Positions 26,239-34,493 of a stretch of DNA of 64,000 nt are shown in pieces. The position numbers and the translations under genes were made by a program. The DNA lies in NCBI RefSeq assembly GCF_900143645.1, contig NZ_FRFD01000011.1, positions 1-64,000 on the forward strand. The letters are read 5' to 3'. Source of the DNA: Anaerocolumna xylanovorans DSM 12503. GTDB lineage: Bacteria; Bacillota; Clostridia; Lachnospirales; Lachnospiraceae. Positions within the stretch are counted from its first letter, which is position 1. Every line of letters begins with the position of its first letter. The notes under the pieces are model-generated. The model was not told the DNA's origin and made no database searches. It saw only the letters and a list, made by a program, of their open reading frames with translations.

Positions 26239-29200
26239 TTATTGTAACTCCTCAATCCGTCCGGCTAACTCACTCAATGCAGGATAGTCGAATATGTCCC
26301 TTATGGGTACCCGAACCGCAAAGGTTTCCTTGATCAACTTAATCATTTCTGTTGCAACTAATGAATTACCGCCAAGCTCAAAATAATCTGCTTCTCTTTC
26401 TACAAAGTCAACAGCTAATATTTGTTTCCATATATTTGCTAATTTTTCTTCGACCTCTCCCTCATAAGCAGCTAATTGATTCTCCTTTTTAGCAATAACC
26501 GGGTCCGGTAATGACTTGCGATCTACTTTTCCATTTTTAGTTAATGGTATTTTAACCATCGGTACGAAAGAGCCTGGCACCATATAAGAAGCTAATTTTC
26601 CTCTTAAGAAGTTTCTAATCTCTTCCTCCTGCCAGGATTTATCCGGATTGTGTAAAACAAAATATGCCGCAAGATACTTCTCGCCATTTTCATATGTTTT
26701 TGCAACAGCAAGCGCATCTTTAATTTCAGGATGCTCCTTCAGTACGCTCTCAATCTCACCCAGCTCAATTCTATGACCTTTGATTTTTACCTGAAAATCT
26801 TTTCTTCCCATTATTTCAATGGTCCGGTCAGGCCAAAACCTTCCTAAGTCTCCGGTCTTATACCACTTTTGTCCATATTCATATAAAAATTTTTGAGCAG
26901 TTAATTCTATGTCTCCACGATATCCCTTCGCTACACCTTCTCCTCCAATCCACAATTCACCCATTACCCAATCAGGGCAATCTCTGCCTTTACTGTCTAC
27001 CACCCTGTAAGTTTGATGGGATAGCGGCCGTCCATAGGGTATATTCTTCCATTCCTTTGGAATCGGAAAATCTACTTTATAATAATTTGACCAGATAGCA
27101 CCTTCTGTTGCACCGCCCATTGCATATAATTCACAGTTGGGAATTTTATTGTTTAGCATTATCGGAAGTTCTCTTTCTATCCAATCCCCTGATAACATAA
27201 TAATTTGCAACGGTACATCTATGGATTGTGCGGTATCCATTTCAATAAGCAGCATTTTTAATAAAATCGGTACACTATTCCACACCGTTATATTATTTTC
27301 AAGAATAGTTTTTAACCAGAAATTCGCATCCTTACTGGTATTCTCGGATAATAAATGCAAAGTGCCTCCAGCTCCCAGTATTCCGAAATTATCATACACT
27401 GACAAATCAAAATCGACTCCTGATATTCCCAGCAAACTGGCCGAAGCATCTATCCGGTACCTTGCATTAACATCCCTAATCGTATTCCATGCACTGGCAT
27501 GGCTCACTTCGACACCTTTGGGCTCTCCCGTGGAACCCGATGTCATAATGACATAAGCTGTACTCTCTGTATTCACTTCAATAACTGTTGCCAGGGGATT
27601 TCTCGTATCAATTTCCGCAATATCCAAGAAATCCACATCCCAAAACTCAATGGTTGATTCTATATCATGATTGGAAATCATAAACTTTGCATTTACTTTA
27701 TTAATTATTTTTTTAATTCTTTCCTCCGGCTGCTCAACGCTTATCGGCACATAAGCTGCTCCGGCAAACAATATTCCATAAATCGCAGAAATCTGGTCTG
27801 CTCCCCTTGGAAGCATTACACAAACGAGCTCTTCCCTTTTTACTCCTTTTTCCAGCAATAAAGCAGCAACCTTCATGCTTCTATCATATAATTGCCGGTA
27901 GGTAAGTTTTTTTCCTGTATCAGCTTCACTTAAAGCGACTTTATCTCCATCCCTTTCGCATGACTCTAAAAATCCTTGATAAAGCATATATACATTGTCG
28001 CTGGAAGCAACCAATTTATCTAATGATCTTTTTTCCTGCTGCCCCTGGGGTAATAAATCAAATTGAGTATTCCGTGTATTTGCATCTTTTGCTAAATCTA
28101 CCAGTCTTTGACAATATATTGTAAACATTGATTCTACCAGGCCATCAGGAAACATTTCATCAACAGAATCCCATGCCAGCATCAATTGGCCGTCTATTTC
28201 GAATATTTGGAAATCTATCCACACCTGCGGAGTTTGAGATATCATAAATGAAAAATCACCGAGGTTCTCTCTAAACTCTTCACTCAACAGCTCTGTTCCT
28301 AAGTTGCAGGCAAAAACTATCGGTGCAAAATCTCTTTCTCCTGCGTATAATGACGCTAAGTCACGCTGTACTTGGACTCCGCTGTATGCTGTATATTCCA
28401 TATCTTCATAAAACTGATTCTTTATGGATTTCAGCAAATCTATAAAGGTATGTTTTTCTTTGCAATTTACCGCTAATAGCAATAAATTCGTAAAGTCCGC
28501 AACAACGTCTTCAATCCCGTCAATCTGAGTATTTCTGTCAAACAGCGGGATATTTATCAAAAACTCCGAATTACTGCTCCAATAGTCAAGCACTTCCGCA
28601 TACACCGTGAGTAGAATCATAGCAGGTGTCACTGCTAATTCAGCTGCTATTTCTTTTATTCTTTTCCATATTTCTGCTTCACAGAATTTGCTGCGCCTTA
28701 TATATTTAGGGTATCTTATATCTTCCGGATATTTTAACAACGGCAGCTCCGGTCTTAGAGGTAAGGTATCCAATCGGTTCTGCCAATATTTCTTTGCTCT
28801 CATCCACTCAATTGAATCTTTGGTATCAAGTGTATTTATATATTTTGTAAACAGCCATAAAGGATTAACCGGCGGCTTTTCCTTATTAACATATACGGTT
28901 GAAAGATCCCTCAAAATAATTTGAAAGCTTTGGACATCACAAATAAGTAAATCAATATCAAAATATATTTTACTATTTTCACCGGATAGTAAGGCAATTG
29001 CCAAACCGGCTACCTGTCCTAACTCCGTCTTCATCTTTCGATGGGATAATTCCCCTCTTATCTTGAGCAGCTCTTCCTCTTTGCATGTATCACTTTTCTC
29101 CCTCAAATCATATACCGCCAGCTGATCATCATATGGCAGTTCCATTATTTCCTGCCTGCCGTCATCGGTGAATCTTGCCCTTAGCATAGGATGAATCGTA

Positions 29201-29634
29201 AATAAATGTTTCCAAGCCTTCTGTAATTGTTCAACGTCTACATTTCTTCCGTCTATTTCTATGTATGCATGGCATCCCACACCACCCATAGGTTGATTAT
29301 CATCACGTCCAATCCAATACGAATATTGTACATCCGTCAATGGAGCCTTAGGCTTCTCTGCTTTCATATGATTTTCTCTGACAGCTGTATTTTTCGATAC
29401 CGTTCGTGATGCTTTTTCCAAAATGTCATTCCAGCCTTGAATAGTAGGCGCATTTATTAACTGTGGAAAGTTAACGGATGCACCACTTTTTCTGATTTGA
29501 TTAATGATTCGCATTATTTGCAAAGAATTGAGGCCTAATTCTATTAGGTTCTTATCCTCCGGTATGTTTTCTATGTTTGGTAAAAACCTCATTATTAATT
29601 TTTCAATTTTTTCTTTGTCCCAGTTCCCCTTCAT
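26239..29634 (-). CDS. Loading NRPS: ArCP-Cy-A(Cys)-PCP
   Basis: About 1131 residues. An N-terminal aryl carrier domain has its Ser in LGLNSLQIM (about 37), as in EntB-type carriers, and should accept 2,3-dihydroxybenzoate. A Cy domain follows with DLLICDVQS (DxxxxD, about 228-233) and SQTPQVWID (about 466). The A domain has MTSGSTGEPKG, FDLSVYDNFG, WNSVP, LSGDW and GGATEGAIW. These give a pocket DLYN..S.IW, the recognised Cys code of yersiniabactin and pyochelin systems. No methyltransferase is inserted. The final PCP has Ser in LGGNSL (about 1091). It should make hydroxyphenyl-thiazoline bound to the PCP. An ATG after AAAAGGA was chosen over an upstream in-frame TTG at 29664. Confidence 0.93.
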   Translation of the reverse strand: MKGNWDKEKIEKLIMRFLPNIENIPEDKNLIELGLNSLQIMRIINQIRKSGASVNFPQLINAPTIQGWNDILEKASRTVSKNTAVRENHMKAEKPKAPLTDVQYSYWIGRDDNQPMGGVGCHAYIEIDGRNVDVEQLQKAWKHLFTIHPMLRARFTDDGRQEIMELPYDDQLAVYDLREKSDTCKEEELLKIRGELSHRKMKTELGQVAGLAIALLSGENSKIYFDIDLLICDVQSFQIILRDLSTVYVNKEKPPVNPLWLFTKYINTLDTKDSIEWMRAKKYWQNRLDTLPLRPELPLLKYPEDIRYPKYIRRSKFCEAEIWKRIKEIAAELAVTPAMILLTVYAEVLDYWSSNSEFLINIPLFDRNTQIDGIEDVVADFTNLLLLAVNCKEKHTFIDLLKSIKNQFYEDMEYTAYSGVQVQRDLASLYAGERDFAPIVFACNLGTELLSEEFRENLGDFSFMISQTPQVWIDFQIFEIDGQLMLAWDSVDEMFPDGLVESMFTIYCQRLVDLAKDANTRNTQFDLLPQGQQEKRSLDKLVASSDNVYMLYQGFLESCERDGDKVALSEADTGKKLTYRQLYDRSMKVAALLLEKGVKREELVCVMLPRGADQISAIYGILFAGAAYVPISVEQPEERIKKIINKVNAKFMISNHDIESTIEFWDVDFLDIAEIDTRNPLATVIEVNTESTAYVIMTSGSTGEPKGVEVSHASAWNTIRDVNARYRIDASASLLGISGVDFDLSVYDNFGILGAGGTLHLLSENTSKDANFWLKTILENNITVWNSVPILLKMLLIEMDTAQSIDVPLQIIMLSGDWIERELPIMLNNKIPNCELYAMGGATEGAIWSNYYKVDFPIPKEWKNIPYGRPLSHQTYRVVDSKGRDCPDWVMGELWIGGEGVAKGYRGDIELTAQKFLYEYGQKWYKTGDLGRFWPDRTIEIMGRKDFQVKIKGHRIELGEIESVLKEHPEIKDALAVAKTYENGEKYLAAYFVLHNPDKSWQEEEIRNFLRGKLASYMVPGSFVPMVKIPLTKNGKVDRKSLPDPVIAKKENQLAAYEGEVEEKLANIWKQILAVDFVEREADYFELGGNSLVATEMIKLIKETFAVRVPIRDIFDYPALSELAGRIEELQ

Positions 29635-29668
29635 TCGTACACATCCTTTTCTTATGTTTCGCAAATAG

Positions 29669-31939
29669 TTACTCTCTATTTTTTAGTACTTCCGCAGGTG
29701 AAATCTTACCTAAGCGTCGGAGTATCACTGTATTAACGCCAAAGTATACAGCAAAAACAAAGAGAAAGATTATTGCATAGTGTAAAATAGAAAAACTCAA
29801 ATCAAAACCTGTTGCAACATTCTTAACAAACGATGGCATAATCATATCCATTAAATATTTACAAATAGGTACTGACAGTATTGTCGATACCAGCACGGTA
29901 AAGAAGTTTCCGTCTAAATACAGCTTCTTAATTTCCCCATTCCGATAGCCAAATACTTTCATTAATGAAATACCAAATCCACTTCTATCAATCATCACTT
30001 TAACCATCAAATACATCACTACTACAAAAAAGACAATACACAACACAGCAATCATAACAATCATTCCCATAAACTGATTCATAAAATCTTTCGAAACATT
30101 AACCATAGATTCTTTTGTCGTTGTAGCTGCTATATTATCTGTAGCAATATCCAGTTCATCCGCTGAAAATATAGTATTGTAATAACCATCTTCTTTTTCA
30201 TACATTTTTCGCATTAAATCAATGTCAGCAAATAGATATAACCCGGCAGAATATTGCACGATCTCGGATACTGTAAATTCGTATTCTTTTTCTGCATTCT
30301 CATCATAAATTATAAATTTATCGCCTTCTTTTATACCAAATTTAAGCGCTGCGGAGGAACTCATTATTATCGAGTTTTCTTCTTTTGGCACTTCCATATC
30401 AAAATATTTATTATCCTCTGAAATACCCAGCATCGTAATATTGAACGTATACCCATCAAATTCTTTCTGAAAAGTCTTCATATATCCAATATCTGCAGAA
30501 GGAATTTCCTCTTTTAGCGGTTCACGGATACTATACATGTAATTAAATCGAATATCCTCTTCATTTTGGGATATAAGATTGTTCAGCATTACATAAGTAT
30601 CTATTCCCATCATAAGCAGGAATATGGTAAGAAAGATTCCAACAAACACGGCACCGCTTACCCTCAATTCCTTGATAAACTGCCTTATGCGAAAGCCATT
30701 AATAAAACTAAATTTTTTCAGCTTTAGTCTGCTGGTTTTCATTTCCTTTTGCTCGCGGCGCATCAGTTGTAATGGCTTTCTCTTCAATTTCTTATTTATT
30801 GCAAATATATTGGTCAGGAAAGCTATTATTGGAGGTACAAGTATTCCAAATACTATAAATTTTAAAGGATAATAATTCTTCATATCGGGAATCGAATACC
30901 TTGAAGCTACATCTACCGGCTGAATCCCTAACCCCATTGAGAAAATCCCCATGGCAGTTCCCATTACACATCCTATGAATGTAATAGCCAGAGGCAAGCA
31001 CAAATAATGCCTTAACAATTCACCTTTTTTAATACCCAATGCATAAAGGGTACCTATCATTGGCATTTCAGCCTCTATATTATTTATAATGAATACCGAT
31101 ATCATATAATTGCATATCAGTACTACCAGGATTGCTATAACCATACAAGTTGTACTGGAAGTCTCACAGTCTATTGCCGATGCCGCAATTCTCGGATTGT
31201 TATCAGAACTCAAAAAGATCAGCATAATATCATTAGCAGAAAACTCTCCATAATTGTTGATAACTTTCAGATTTTTCACATACTCACGAAAATCGTTAAA
31301 ACTCATCTTCTCATTAAGCCGAAAACTATACTGATAAACCTCCGGCGGAGATGATTCTTTTCTTCTTTCCGCCAATATTTTATACATATGCTCTGTGACA
31401 AAAGCCGTTCCAAACTTTGAAGTATTGGAGCCTATATCGCTAAGTTCCTGCAGTGGATCATCATAATCCGGCGAAGTACCAATACCGCTGATATTCAAGT
31501 CAATTCCGTTTATAGTAATCGTTTTTCCCAATTCATAATCGTGATTCTTAGCAAAAAGCTTTTCTAACATCACATCGTTTTGATTGGCTGCCGGACTCCC
31601 TATATCAGCTTGTTCCTGATTAATTTCTTTCCTTGCTTTATATACTCTGACTGTTCTCTCATCCGTATCCGTAAAATCCATATAAAACTGCTCTTCAATT
31701 GAAACCCCTAAAGCCCGTATTGTCTCTAAATTTTTTTCATCGAGAGGATACCTTAAAATGAATTGACCATCTTCAACCTTATTATCTAATCCATATTCAT
31801 TCACTCTCACGATTACGGTTTCTGAAGAAGATGCAATGTTAATAACAATGAACAGACCTAAAAAAATGAGAATGAAGATTGACAAATAGCGAAAAATATT
31901 ATTTCGTAAATCTCTTTTGATTCGTTTATTAATAATCAT
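29669..31939 (-). CDS. FtsX/MacB-type ABC transporter permease
   Basis: The 756-residue membrane protein has an N-terminal transmembrane helix (about 17-37) and a large extracytoplasmic domain (about 40-260). Three hydrophobic helices follow near 265-385, then a second extracytoplasmic domain, and a C-terminal FtsX block of about three helices. This is the duplicated FtsX layout common in Firmicutes peptide or lipid exporters. The next gene upstream is its ATPase, 10 bases away, and the NRPS begins 35 bases downstream. It is the probable exporter of the assembly-line product, though an immunity or sensing role is possible. Confidence 0.85.
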   Translation of the reverse strand: MIINKRIKRDLRNNIFRYLSIFILIFLGLFIVINIASSSETVIVRVNEYGLDNKVEDGQFILRYPLDEKNLETIRALGVSIEEQFYMDFTDTDERTVRVYKARKEINQEQADIGSPAANQNDVMLEKLFAKNHDYELGKTITINGIDLNISGIGTSPDYDDPLQELSDIGSNTSKFGTAFVTEHMYKILAERRKESSPPEVYQYSFRLNEKMSFNDFREYVKNLKVINNYGEFSANDIMLIFLSSDNNPRIAASAIDCETSSTTCMVIAILVVLICNYMISVFIINNIEAEMPMIGTLYALGIKKGELLRHYLCLPLAITFIGCVMGTAMGIFSMGLGIQPVDVASRYSIPDMKNYYPLKFIVFGILVPPIIAFLTNIFAINKKLKRKPLQLMRREQKEMKTSRLKLKKFSFINGFRIRQFIKELRVSGAVFVGIFLTIFLLMMGIDTYVMLNNLISQNEEDIRFNYMYSIREPLKEEIPSADIGYMKTFQKEFDGYTFNITMLGISEDNKYFDMEVPKEENSIIMSSSAALKFGIKEGDKFIIYDENAEKEYEFTVSEIVQYSAGLYLFADIDLMRKMYEKEDGYYNTIFSADELDIATDNIAATTTKESMVNVSKDFMNQFMGMIVMIAVLCIVFFVVVMYLMVKVMIDRSGFGISLMKVFGYRNGEIKKLYLDGNFFTVLVSTILSVPICKYLMDMIMPSFVKNVATGFDLSFSILHYAIIFLFVFAVYFGVNTVILRRLGKISPAEVLKNRE

Positions 31940-31949
31940 TCCATTCCTC

Positions 31950-32648
31950 CTATAGGTCTATTTCGACAGCCGGTAGAACAGCTTTATTAACATATTCATT
32001 ACTTATTTTCCCGTTTTTGATATGAATGACCCGGTCCATCATATCTTTTATTGGTGTATTGTGGGTTACCATTATTATTGTCGTTCCGTAATTTTTATTT
32101 ATGTTTTCCAGCAGGATCAGTATATCTTTTGCTGTTTTTGAATCCAATGCACCCGTTGGCTCATCACATAACAAAATCTTAGGATTCTTAATTATTGCAC
32201 GGGCAATTGCACATCTTTGCTGCTGTCCGCCGGATAGCTGACTGGGAAATTTATATTGATGTTCTTCTAAGCCAAGAATTTTTATCAGTTCCCGTATATC
32301 AAGAGGTTTTTTTGCAAGGTTTTCACAAACCATTATATTTTCCCTGACAGTGAGGTTTGGTACTAAATTATAAAACTGAAATATAAAACCAAGATACTCG
32401 CGTCTATACTCAACGAGCTTTTTGTCATTGAGCTTAGTTATATCAACATCATCAATGATGATTTCTCCGCTTTCCACTTCATCCAAGCCACCAATGACGT
32501 TCAATAACGTAGACTTCCCGGATCCGGACGGTCCAAGAATAATGCACCTTTCACCACTGGCAATAGAAATATCAACTCCGTCCAATACTTTTGTATAACT
32601 GGCATCTTTGCCATAGCTCTTGCTTACATTCTTTATTGTTAAAAACAT
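31950..32648 (-). CDS. MacB-type ABC transporter ATPase
   Basis: The 233-residue ATP-binding subunit has Walker A GPSGSGKST, the signature LSGGQQQR, Walker B ILLCDEPTGALD and the His switch MVTHN. These are typical of the LolD/MacB/FtsE group paired with FtsX permeases. The ATG at 32648 follows GAGGAG with good spacing; an in-frame GTG at 32663 overlaps that site and is less likely. It lies 86 bases downstream of agrB and just before its permease gene, so it belongs to the same transcript as the agr genes and the biosynthetic genes. Confidence 0.92.
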   Translation of the reverse strand: MFLTIKNVSKSYGKDASYTKVLDGVDISIASGERCIILGPSGSGKSTLLNVIGGLDEVESGEIIIDDVDITKLNDKKLVEYRREYLGFIFQFYNLVPNLTVRENIMVCENLAKKPLDIRELIKILGLEEHQYKFPSQLSGGQQQRCAIARAIIKNPKILLCDEPTGALDSKTAKDILILLENINKNYGTTIIMVTHNTPIKDMMDRVIHIKNGKISNEYVNKAVLPAVEIDL

Positions 32649-32734
32649 ATTTTTTCTCCTCACATAATCTTATGAAGCACTCTATTTCTCTCGTTTTCAT
32701 AGGTTTTCATTTTATAACTCTCTATTTCAGTATC

Positions 32735-33319
32735 CTAATAACGTATTTTATTAATAGAAGCCAGCCGGTTATCATGTTTCTGGTATACTTGCATTATTAA
32801 TAACATTAAATATGCAAACTCAATTGTTTGTACATAATTAAATGCGCCGTTAAAATACTCTCCGGAAATTATTACAGACACATTTATGGCCGTGCACAGC
32901 AGCACTAATTTATACCGAAACCTGGCAATCTGCTTAGCCGTTAAGGCCTTGCTTGGACACTGCTGGGGACCTGCCAAACATACAGCAAGTGATATCATAG
33001 ACAATAATATATAGTGTCGAAACCCGTAAGTACCTATATACACACTGCACTTAATCCATATTCCCAGCAGTAAAGTTATAATAACCGTTATTAGCAGACA
33101 CATTTTTGAGCTCTTTGCATGATATCCCCCCGCATATTTCCTTAACATGGAATAGACAGTAATAAACATAAGCGTTGGAACTATATTACCGATAAACAGA
33201 GCCACTATACTAAACACGAATATATGTAAAAATTTTATTTTTAATAAATGAAAACCATACTCATAAATTTCCCTGTCTTCTTCTATTTCATTGAAATCAT
33301 TAAGCCATTTCCGGAACAT
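32735..33319 (-). CDS. agrB: AgrB-family peptide processing membrane protease
   Basis: The 194-residue protein has about five or six hydrophobic helices. It carries the AgrB catalytic pair as His and Cys seven residues apart in AGGYHAKSSKMC (about 70-81). AgrB cleaves AgrD and closes the thiolactone ring of the autoinducing peptide. Its length matches known AgrB proteins. It follows the agrD gene by 14 bases on the same transcript. The response regulator and kinase are divergent on the other strand, whereas the Staphylococcus operon carries all four genes together. That split arrangement is common in clostridia. Confidence 0.93.
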   Translation of the reverse strand: MFRKWLNDFNEIEEDREIYEYGFHLLKIKFLHIFVFSIVALFIGNIVPTLMFITVYSMLRKYAGGYHAKSSKMCLLITVIITLLLGIWIKCSVYIGTYGFRHYILLSMISLAVCLAGPQQCPSKALTAKQIARFRYKLVLLCTAINVSVIISGEYFNGAFNYVQTIEFAYLMLLIMQVYQKHDNRLASINKIRY

Positions 33320-33333
33320 AATTTAACTACCTT

Positions 33334-33483
33334 TTATTTTTTTAAAAGTTTTTTTGCTGACTCTGGCATTTCCGGCTGATAATGAACAAAAACGCATGCA
33401 GAGTTTACGTTTTTCTCTGCTTCTTTGTATGCTGCCTTAATAAATAATTTTTTCATTATATTACTTACCTTTTTCTGATTCAT
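33334..33483 (-). CDS. agrD: AgrD-family cyclic autoinducing peptide precursor
   Basis: This 49-residue precursor has a Lys-rich amphipathic N-terminal leader, a core NVNSACVFVHY with a single Cys, and the recognition tail QPEMPESAKKLLKK, typical of clostridial AgrD. The mature signal is expected to be a thiolactone closed on that Cys, with the ring probably CVFVH or CVFVHY; the exact ends cannot be read from sequence. The ATG at 33483 follows AAAGGA. An in-frame ATG at 33540 would start upstream of the predicted transcription start and is rejected. It is the first gene of the operon. Confidence 0.88.
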   Translation of the reverse strand: MNQKKVSNIMKKLFIKAAYKEAEKNVNSACVFVHYQPEMPESAKKLLKK

Positions 33484-33540
33484 TGTTTTTATTTCCTTTC
33501 TCTTTTTGATTTTGATATTCGCTTTCAATTTTTCCCCCAT

Positions 33541-33569
33541 ATTTTAGGCGATTGCCCAATGTAAATCAA
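33541..33569 (-). promoter_or_regulatory. Promoter of the agrD-led biosynthetic operon
   Basis: On the minus strand TTGATT (33564-33569) and TAAAAT (33541-33546) are 17 bases apart, a good sigma-70 promoter. Transcription would begin near 33534, about 50 nt before the agrD ATG. No other clear promoter or terminator was seen in the short gaps down to 4633, so this may drive the whole operon. Confidence 0.6.
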
Positions 33570-33639
33570 TAGTTAATGACTAAACACCAAATAAGATGTA
33601 CTATTTGCCAATTTTTGTTTACCGGTAACCAGATAGTTA
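33569..33639. promoter_or_regulatory. Candidate LytTR (AgrA-type) binding sites
   Basis: The heptamer ATAGTTA occurs at 33569-33575 and again at 33633-33639 in the same orientation, 64 bases (about six helical turns) apart. AgrA-like LytTR regulators bind direct repeats containing a GTTA-like core. The first copy abuts the -35 box of the operon promoter. A perfect 10-bp palindrome TTACCGGTAA lies between them at 33619-33628. The regulatory role is inferred from position and motif resemblance. Confidence 0.4.
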
Positions 33640-33772
33640 TAAACGACTTTTCTCTCTGTTATGGGACTTTATTTTTCAATTAGGAAAATAAACATTTATT
33701 TTAGTAAATATTTATATTAAAATAGAAGGTAGAATTTGGATATATATACTAAAGAATTTATGGGGTAGCCAA

Positions 33773-34474
33773 ATGATGAAATTTATTTCTTGTGATGATG
33801 AGGAAGAATTTACAGAGCAAATTAAAAGATTGATTGCTGATTTTTGCGAGAATCATTATATAGAATATAATATTGAAACCTATAATAACGGTTATGTCCT
33901 TTTAAAAAACAGGCTCGATTTTGATATAGCCTTTATAGATATTCATATGGTCCCCATAAATGGCGTGAATTTAGCGAAAGAAATAAGAAAACATAATAAG
34001 GATTGCAAAATCGTATTTGTAACAAATTTTGATGATTATCATAACCACGCATTCGAGGTTCATGCATTTGGATATATAACCAAACCAATTGATAAAGAAA
34101 AGTTTAACAAACTACTTCATGATGCTGTAATAGTGTATAATAATAGAAATGAAATTTCCATTAAGCTATCCAGCGGCCTTCTTAATATAGATCCGGACAA
34201 TATACTCTATATAGAATATATAGAGCGCAAAACACAAATTCATACCTCTTCTGAAATATATACATCCACTCTCTGCTTAAGACAACTCTATTACAAATTA
34301 AAGATGTATGATTTTGCATATTGCCATAAATCTTTTCTTATCAATCTAAATCAGATCAGGTTTATCAAGGGATTTGAAATTGAACTAAAGAATAGCGGAC
34401 ATATCCCGCTTGCACAGAAGAAAGCTGCCCAATTCAAAAGAGATTACTTTAAATTCTTACATCAAGAAGATTAG
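33773..34474 (+). CDS. LytTR response regulator (AgrA-like)
   Basis: The 233-residue protein has a receiver domain (about 1-120) with phospho-acceptor Asp in IAFIDIHMVP, the VTNFDDY segment and the conserved Lys in YITKPID. A LytTR DNA-binding domain follows (about 135-233), with the typical ILYIEYIERKTQIH start and CHKSFLINLNQI centre. It is divergent from agrD and overlaps or abuts the kinase gene. It should be phosphorylated by that kinase when the cyclic peptide is sensed, and then activate the divergent operon. That circuit is established for agr systems and inferred here. Confidence 0.9.
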   Translation: MMKFISCDDEEEFTEQIKRLIADFCENHYIEYNIETYNNGYVLLKNRLDFDIAFIDIHMVPINGVNLAKEIRKHNKDCKIVFVTNFDDYHNHAFEVHAFGYITKPIDKEKFNKLLHDAVIVYNNRNEISIKLSSGLLNIDPDNILYIEYIERKTQIHTSSEIYTSTLCLRQLYYKLKMYDFAYCHKSFLINLNQIRFIKGFEIELKNSGHIPLAQKKAAQFKRDYFKFLHQED

Positions 34475-34493
34475 AAGGAATAATGGTGAAAAT

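Noticed and set aside
29669..32648. Ferric-siderophore importer
   Set aside because: The permease has FtsX/MacB architecture with large extracytoplasmic loops and no binding-protein partner, so it is an exporter or sensor type rather than a FecCD-type importer.
33484..33540. Longer AgrD starting at the ATG at 33540
   Set aside because: This start would lie at or upstream of the predicted transcription start (-10 box at 33541-33546), while AAAGGA supports the start at 33483. The shorter product has the usual AgrD length.
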